Assembly: GCA_022316685.1 (NCBI GenBank)
Contig: JAKJHU010000046.1
Span: forward strand, 8,283,001 to 8,347,000
Direction of reading: 5' to 3'
From: Progne subis subis
Taxonomy: Eukaryota; Chordata; Aves; Passeriformes; Hirundinidae
Length of the DNA stretch: 64,000 nucleotides
This document shows positions 40,801-49,800 of this stretch, one piece after another; within the stretch, counting starts at the first letter, position 1; every line of letters begins with the position of its first letter. Below the pieces are notes generated by a model. It was not told the origin of the DNA, searched no databases, and worked only from the letters and a program-made list of their open reading frames with translations. The position numbers and the translations under genes were made by a program.

Positions 40801-43800
40801 TTAGGCTTGTAATCTTTCTCATTCTCTTCTGGAGTTTCTCCAAGTGGAGAAACATGTTTCCTGAAAGGCATGTGTCCAAAATTGGTCACAGAACCTCACA
40901 GGAGGATTTACCAGCTTTAGATGGAGGGAAAGCTTACTATAAACTGCTATAGCTGCAACAACGTCTTCTCTGGAAAAGCTCACCACACTGTCTTTCAGTG
41001 ATGGCTCTTACCTAAATGTCATATTTGCTTTTGTCCTTAAGTGAGCTAGATGTTTTCACCAGGCTCCAGCTATTTGTTATTTATTTTCAATTCCAGTCCT
41101 ATGTATCAGTGTGCTTTGCTCTCAGCTTGGTGTTATCTCAGATACAGGCACACTCTTTATCTTCCAGCTCACTAATGCACAGCTGTGTGCACATGGGACA
41201 GTTCAAGCTGCCGAGCTGTACAGCCTAAATTCATAGGAGTCTGTGGGTTTTGAGACAGGTAGTGATGCATGATTTCAGTATCAAATGTCTCTGAGAGACA
41301 GCATCCAAAAAATCCATTATACTGTTTGGATTATCAGTTTTACTGACACTTCAATGTTTGTACTTCAGCACTTACAAGTATTACATCTGGAAAAATATAA
41401 CCCAGTCAATGTGGATTTATCATTCTACATAGCCCTACAAAGAGGGGCAGAGATCACACCAATATTTAGGCCACAGTCTTTGCCATATGACTAATCAAAA
41501 CTTGGAGCAGAGTCTCCCACAGTGTTCTGTGTAACAGTTGTAAAAATGATATAAAATCCTGATCTGGAGCTTGAATTCCAGTTTCAACACGCTGAGTGTC
41601 TTGTCCTCATATTTTGAAATAAAGCCCCTTAAACCAAAGCCATTGACTTGCCTTATATGTGCTTGTATGTAAATTATAAGACAAACTTGAGCCTCTCAAC
41701 AGCCTGAGAAAAGACTTTTCCAGTATGCTGGCCTGAAACAGGTGGTTTACATTACTTTGCATCAAAGTCTTCCTAGGTAACTTGGATACAAGCATGTTTA
41801 AATGAAAAGGGCAGATGAAGGATGAGTAAGAAGTCAGTTGGGGACAGGGGAAATTTCATAAAAGGGTTGATAAATGAAGCAGCGTCGCTCTCATGAGTGT
41901 TTATGCACTCGGAGTTTTGGCTGTGGTGAGTCTGAAGGCAGGAGTACGTTTTGGGTAATGTGCATCAAACCCTGGACCCTGCAAGTTCAGCAACCTCCCA
42001 TAATAATCAAAACTTCATGACAACTGAAATCTCATTTCCACTCACCAGGAGGATGATGTGTGTGTCTCCTCTCCAGGCTGAACAGCAGCACTGACTGCTC
42101 CCATACCCTTTCCCTACAATCACTGCCAGCAGAACTCCACAGACACAAACTCCTGCAGTTAGAAAATGCGCACAGACTGCATTGCCAGAGCCCCGCTCTC
42201 CTGGGTGGTTTGCTGAGATTGCATGAGAGGTTCTGGGTTGACTTAGCACAGCCTGTGATGGTGGATGACTATGTTTCTGAGGTAGTGCAAGCACCCACCT
42301 CACTTCATTTAGACTGTATCATCTCCTGTGGAATGGGCTCACTGCTGTGCAAGGCCAGTCTCCTTGTAGCTCTGGTCAGAATGGTCAAGAAAAATATGAA
42401 CAAATAATTCTACATGCAGAGAAGTGATGCTGGACTCTTCAGGTAGACTGGAAAAGGCTGGAAAAGACAAAAATCCAGAAAAGATCACATCTTACAATTT
42501 GACTGAGAGAATAAATTGTCTTAGGGCATTGCAAGAGTTGTGAGATAGAAGTGGAAGACAGACAGAGAGAATAGACTGACATTAAATAAATGAAGGTTGA
42601 AAATGGGAACATTTCTGACCGTACAGAGGGTTGCTGAGAGGACAAAGCTGATGGTGGGAGCTGTCTCTGCCAGTGTGGCATTTGTGCAGTGGAAGAGGGA
42701 TGGCCTTGCAGTACAGCCTCTTGTGATCCCTTCTGTAGCAGAGCATGAACATCCCAATGAAAGATCAAACATCAGCTTTATCTGTTGTGTGAAGTCAGAG
42801 CTCACAAAAATATATTTATTAGATAGAGATGATGGGTCACAGTGAGATTGTCTGAACCAAGCATGCCTTTGGTCTATGCACAGTATCTTTTCTTTTCTGC
42901 TTGACGTTCCTATTGTCACTCCTTAAGCAAGCCTTAGTCTCTGCTTACTGCGTGTCTAAAAGCAGATGGTTGCCTGATTCCTTTTCACTTTTTGTTACTA
43001 AGTTTTGGGGGTTTTTGTGGGAAGGGAGCTGAGGGTGGGCAGCCTTGGCTGTGAGTGACATCTCCTGGCATGCAGAGGTGACAGTGACTTAGTGTAGTGT
43101 TGGCTGGAGGGGCCATTTCCTCTTCATCCTGAGCTCTGGAAGACACAAGCATCAAATCTGCTTCCTTGCCTTCACAGAGAGCTGCCTCCCAAGCTGGTGT
43201 GGTCCTTCCTGGTTATTCACTAAGAGCAACAGGGTTTCCACTGCAAAATTGCTGCTACCTGGAACAACTGACAACATCCGCCCACTTCTCTGTCTTGAAG
43301 ACAGAAAGGATTTTAGATCTGGGGGTTTTTTTTGCCGTCACTGGATGGAACCAGTGGTAGCCCCTACAAAAAAACAAAGAGACCAAAACTGGAAATAGAG
43401 AGAGATGCCTGAGCAGCTGGGCTGTGCTCCAGCATCTGGAGAGTGCTCAGTGCCTGCACAGCCGGGCAGGGCTCCAGCAAAAAGCAGCTCTGAGCTCTGA
43501 GAGGAGAAAAGCAGCATCATTTCTATGCCTGCTTATGGCCCTACAGGATGCTTTAGTCACTGCACACAGTGGGCAGTATGAGAGAAAGAGCAGAGATCCT
43601 TCTCTGCTTGGATTCTGACTGGGCATGGGAACAGAAGATCGTGTCTGCTTAATCTTTAGCTGAGGAAAACTGCTAGAGGCAGGAAAACCCTGGGGCCTGG
43701 CAATCAGTCAAGTACTGCTGCACTTGGTGGACACTGGGGAGTGCTTGCATGGCATTCAGCAGTGTGAATGTGAAATTCAAAGGAACTGGAAGAAGGTGGA

Positions 43801-46800
43801 AAAAGTTCTTTAAGTTCCCTGCAGAACCTGCAATCACAGCTAGAGCTGATGGAGGTAACCAAGTGCACAGAAAAGGGAATTTATTGAAATACCTCACCTT
43901 TCTGAACAAACAGCAGGTGAATTTTAACTACATTGAATTCTTTAGGTAGATTTGCAATGGGTTGGGGTCTTTTGGTTTTTTGTTTGTTTGTTTGTTTGTT
44001 TGGATATTTTAAAATAAGTTTGTCTTTCTTAACCAAGTCTGTCAAGTATTCAAGTCTGTACACTTTGAGCGCTCTTTGGAAGTTTGTTACACTACCTTCT
44101 GGGTTATGCTTATCACCTTGTACATTTTCTTGTATGAAACATTTCAATAAAATTCTCCTTGGTAGCATTAGAGTTCACACAGAGATGGATGGTCTGGTAT
44201 GGGATACAGCAGTGAAGTGACCTATCTACAAACCCAAGTCCTGAAAAGTGCTTATGATACTGAACTAAAATTCAGGCAAAAGTCATATTCAGGGTTAAGA
44301 AAATAATGTGCCTGGGCAAAAAAAAATTACTAATCTCAGGCTACAGGTGGGATGCAGACAATTATCATTATGCCTCTGCCTTCAGAGAAGGGATTTCTAG
44401 CTCATAATTGGGATGGTCCATTACAGTGAGAACAATGTTCCTGCTTTGCTGCCAATGCTGGCACTTTCAGAGTGTGGCTGCTGAAAAGACACAGCAGTCT
44501 GACAATACCCATCATGACAGGAAATCTGAAAACCTTAGAACTTGTGCAAAGTCACACATCCTCCATTCCTATGACAGCATACTCATAACAACTTTGTTTG
44601 GGGTTTCCTCTAGGCAAGATCTCAGAGTAAGGGTGGCAATAATTACGTGGATGTGCTGTACAACTCTCAGCAGCAGTTTCAGTTTTCAGGCATGATAACT
44701 TCACATCACTGGGCAGCTAATTTTACATTATAGTATCTGCTTTAATTCATTTTTCTAGGGTTAAAATAATTTTAGTTCTACAGACATGCTCAGTGCTATC
44801 ATAAGCTGAGCCAACTACTCTCTCCAATAAGAAGGAAGCTCTCCCAGCTGTCATGCTCTGCTGTTTCTAATCACTTCAAGCCCTGAGTTCTGGGCGTTTT
44901 TGAATAGAGTTGGATAAAATACATTCTTACTTCCTACTGTCTGGAATGTGCACTAGACTGTTTTTTTAAGCTGCATTCTTGGAGATACTGGCAAGCATGC
45001 TGAGCCTCTAACAGGCACTCACAAAGTGCAAGCGTTACAAGCTTCCAAATTTCACAGTTAACCTCAGATTTACACATGGGAGGGAACACAGAGCTCCAGG
45101 TCAGTGTAACATTCCCAATGGGCCTGTCTGCAGCATCTTCAAAGTGTGCTCCCCTGGCACTTTTAAGTTCCATTTTCTCTAAGAAGGTAAGAAGCTGTTA
45201 CTTGCCTGTAGTTAGGGATTTCCAGAGGTGTGTTGCTTCTTTTCACTTGGGTTAACTTCTGAGGATAACTTGAGGATTTAGGGTCGTTTGTAAAGTCAGG
45301 TAACACTGTATAGTTCTGTAACCTGGGACCACCTCTCCCAAAAAAACAGAGCACTTAGAAGCTGAACCTGATCAGAAATTGGATGTTTTTTCATATTTGC
45401 ATGCATGATATGAAGTGTCAGGATGGATGTGGAGCATTGATCTGGGTCTGGAGGTCTGGAGACCTCTGGAACACAAGTTCTGGCATACAAATGCAGAGCA
45501 GGTTCAGTCACCTTCTCAGAGCATGACAACAGCTGATGTGGTTGTCTGCACCAAGGTATTGCCATCCTGAATGACCTGTAATGTACTTCTGAACATCTCC
45601 TGGAGTTTTTGTGTATAAGGAGATGAGAAACTATTTCCCATGTGAGCTAGGTATCAGTGCTTTTGAGTATGGAGCATCACTGTTGGTGGGAATGGATTTC
45701 ATGTCATGGTGGGAGCACATATGTCCCCTGGAGCTATTTGTTTGTTTGAAGTACTGAATTTACATCAAAGTTATAAATTTGGAAAATACACTGATACCCT
45801 TTTTAGAGGTCCATGTAGTAAGATGGTATTTTATTAAACAGTTGGAAAACTGGCCAAGTCTAAGTTGTGAAATGAGGTTTTGACAGTGGGAAACATGAAG
45901 GATTGTCCAAAGCAGAAAAATGTGAAAGACAGCATCATGTTAGCCACTAGCAAGTGCAAGTAGGTATATATTGGTTCTGAAAGCTCAAATGATATATTGG
46001 TTGTGAATGATTTTCATCAGCTATAAGTGGCCTTTTTTACAGAATTCTATTGCTAACCATGTATAATAAACCACAAAAATCTTGATTTGTTACATAGGTT
46101 ACCCCAAATATGCCTGTAACATTTAAGGAATTAGAGTGGCAAAAGTTCTGCAACGTGTGTGATTTATAAGCATACAGTGCCAATTCTGCAAACACAGGCC
46201 ATTCATAACCTGGTGGGCAAAGGCAGATACTTCATAGGGAAGAGGGACTGCAGGAACATGCCAAAAGACACGCCTTTGGGGTGTGAGGAAAGATGGGCTA
46301 CTGGGATACTAACATTCTTTTTCTGCTCTAGTCACAGGTACCAAACCAAAGATGTCCTCAACAAGAACAATTCTCCTCATCCTGGGATTCCTCTCTACTT
46401 TGGCTGTAATTGCTTTAATTGCTGTAGCAGTCACCCAAAACCAGCCACTTCCGAAGAATATTAAGGTATTACAAGCTGGTACCCTTAGAGGAAGACAAGC
46501 TGGGGGGATTATGTGTGCATAGTGCCCACAGACATGTCCCAGCCCTTGCTGGCTCTGGCTAACCTCTTTTTCTGGCTCCATGCACCTCAACATCTTGTTT
46601 TACATCTTTGTGGTAAAACCAGTTCCAGCTTCACAGGGAATCATCTCTTAAGCAGCCAGTCCCAACTCCTGGGTTTCTCTGCTCCCGTTTCCTTCGACAG
46701 GAGTTTTGCACCGAAGCTCCACAGAGAAGAGCAATGGCACACATTCCCACAGCTGCCAGACAGAGGGGCTGTGTGTGTCTGGTCCCCCGTGTGTGGAGGC

Positions 46801-49800
46801 CAGCACACACAGGTCTGGCTGGTGCCTCGGGTGTGATACGGGCTCTGTTTTGCCCACAGTATGGGATCGTGCTGGATGCGGGCTCGTCCCACACCAACCT
46901 CTACGTGTACGAGTGGCCAGCAGAGAAGGAGAACGACACCGGGGTGGTGAAGCAGGTGGAGGTGTGTAAAGTTGAAGGTAAGAGGAGAAAAAGGAGCTGA
47001 GGAAGGGGTGTACGATGAAGAAAAGATAGTGTAATAAAAAGGTGAAGGAGGAGAAATCTAGAGGAAGAGGCCAGTAGTAGAAATGGTGTTAGAGCTGTGA
47101 GATAATGTATGTTTGAATGATTCCCATGGGGAGCTGTATGTGCCTGACCTTCCTGGGGAGAAAAATGGATCCACTTTTTCCTTAGTTTTCAGGATGCTTC
47201 AAATTGGTTGCTTTTTGGAAAGAACTACACCAAAGAATGTACTTAAATAAATAAAATGTCTGCATGCACTCTTGCTGAAGTGCTGATGGACACAATGAGA
47301 GGGGAGAGCATGGTTTGCCCTTTTTCAAGGCTCCTGTGCAAGCTATGCACAGGACTTGTGGCTCAAGGTTGCTCAGTTTATGCATGTCGTGGTGGTTTTT
47401 TTTTATTCTATTTAATTGCTGTGTAGATGCTGTATGGTTTAGGAAGGCATAAATGAAGCCCAGGGGTGCACACAACAAGGAACAGCACAGACCACCATGG
47501 ATTGCTGCCTTCTGAGGTGCTGTCAGACCTGCCTGGGGTCTTTTCAGCTCTCTGCATTGCAGGGGAGAGCCCTGCTGTTATCAAGCTGCTGTGATAGCTG
47601 CTCAGCGCTGCAGCATCCCACGTCACGAGCTGCACCCTGAGCATACAGCAAGCTGGAGCAAATGGGGCTTCCCTGCTGCCATGCAGGCACTGGTCCTGGG
47701 GCAGTCCAGGGTACCAGGGGACACATGGCAGAGAGGGACAATGATTTTTAACTTGGGTCAGCATGAGACACAATAGCTGCAAAACACCCGGTGTTGTAGT
47801 GCGAGTATAAAGTACACAAACAAATGACAGCATCTGCCCCCCGAGGAGCCAGCAGAGAAGGGTCAGGGATTTTCAGGCACAAATCCAGGGTACACCCAGG
47901 CAGACTCAGAGAAGAGACTGCAGATGTTCAGGGCATGCTAAAGAAATGGCTTGTCTCAGCCCTCGACGCTGGTTCACAGCCTGCTTTGCAGAGAAAGGGT
48001 GGCAGATGCTGGGCACTGTGACCACCCACTACGTGCATCGGGCTTAGCTGGTGCTGGAGGATTTCTAAAGCTCCTCAGGAATGGGGTGCTTGAATCTGAT
48101 TCTGCAGCCTGTGACACGGTTTAACACACCTGCTCACGACAGCATTCTGGGATTGTGCTTGCAGTCTGAACAATGAAGTGTCTTTACTTCTTGCAGGCCC
48201 TGGGATCTCAGGTTATTCCCATGCCACAGAGAAGGCAGGTCCCTCTCTGGCACAGTGCCTACGACAAGCAAAAGAGGTGATTCCCTCAGCACAGCACAAA
48301 GAGACACCCGTCTACCTCGGAGCAACTGCTGGCATGCGGCTCCTCAGGTACTGCAGGGCTTGTGCCCCTCCTGCAGCTCTGCACCTGGCATCACCATGGA
48401 TGTGCACTGGGGGCCTCTCGGGGACAGTCCTTGGACATACTGCCAGCTCCCACTGTGCCCAGAGACCCTCCTGTGCTGCTGACATCCCTGAGCCCCGAGT
48501 CCCCTGGACTTTTCCGTTTCTTCCCCACTCTCTCCAACTCTCCATCATCTCCTGCATTCACATGCAGCACAGAGACACCGGGAGATCAGCAGGGCCCAAG
48601 GTGATGACCAGACATCCCCACAATTAAGGGGTGCTCAAACATCCCCACAGTCTGGTATTAGGCCTAATCCTGGATTTTTGAGCCCAAACATGTTGCAACT
48701 CCCCACAGATGGCCATCAGAGGCTAAGGTAATTTTATAATCATATCCTCCCTTAATTACAATTTGTGATTTTCATGAGGGTGACCCAGACCTCTCCTGGC
48801 TAGGACAAGGAATTGATTGATCTTAGGTATATATTGCCTGGGAAATTGTCCTGGGGATATCTGCTGAATTTCTTCACTAATGGTGACAGTAAAGAATGAG
48901 ACGAGTCTCCACAGTGCAATCCCTGTCGGGACACATGCTACAGAACAAGAGCTCTGGTCTCTGCTCCAAGTATCTAGCACTCTCAGCTGCAGGGTCTGTG
49001 AGTGCCAGAGCTGGTGGCAGCTGTGCTGTCAAGGTGTGACAGAGAGGACCACGGCCAGTTAGAGCTGGATGACTCATAAATGACCAATCTCTCACCATTG
49101 ACACTTGGTAGGGAGTTGCAGGCTGCCTACTCATGAATAATGCACCTAGAGAGCTGTCAGCCAGAGTTACTCCATCCTTTCTTCCATTCATCCAGGTTGC
49201 AGAATGAAAGTGCAGCTGACAAAGTCTTGTCCTCAGTAGGAAACACACTACGCTCAGCTCCCTTCAACTTCCAGGGTGCCAGAATCATCACTGGTCAGGA
49301 AGAAGGAGCCTATGGATGGATCACCATTAACTACCTTCTGGGCAATTTCAAGCAGGTAGTATATCTATAGCAAGTACATCTGAACCGTTGGTTTGCAGCA
49401 CTTTGTAAGTCCTGCCTTCAAGAAGGTGCCACAGGCACTCTCCTCCCTTGTAAGCCATTTACCAGGGATCAGGAAGCTGCACATCTTGCCTCAGCAGCTG
49501 CTGTGATTACACCCTGATATTTAGTGGTATCAGGATGCACCGCTACAGTCAGGCTTCAAGCACTGAAATAAAACACCAGCATCTTCAATGATTTTGCTTG
49601 AGTACAGCATCCTTCTCACTTCCTGATCTAAAATATTTCTGTTTCTGAAAAGTTTGACTATGGTTCTTTCCTGTTGAGCTTATAAATCTTCTGAGAAATG
49701 AAACAGTAAGTGGACTGTTTTTTCTCATAACAGTGGTATTAGATTTCATATTCTTTGCCCTCCTGTAAACACTTGGACATGATCCATCTGCTGTATTTAC

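Larger units (their letters stand above)
25057..46331 (+). other. ENTPD1: ENTPD1 intron 1
   Basis: This is a 21-kb intron by the proposed first-exon assignment. Its 5' end is still CpG island to about 25,830. It holds a C-rich run (26227-26249), a 17-base A-run near 27318, an AT dinucleotide tract near 29507-29523, a probable solo LTR (37189-37759), an old CR1-like fragment (40725-40918) and a TTTG repeat (43981-44002). No other coding exon was recognised. Open frames such as 31298-31948 and 42060-42407 show no domains or conserved-looking motifs. Confidence 0.65.
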
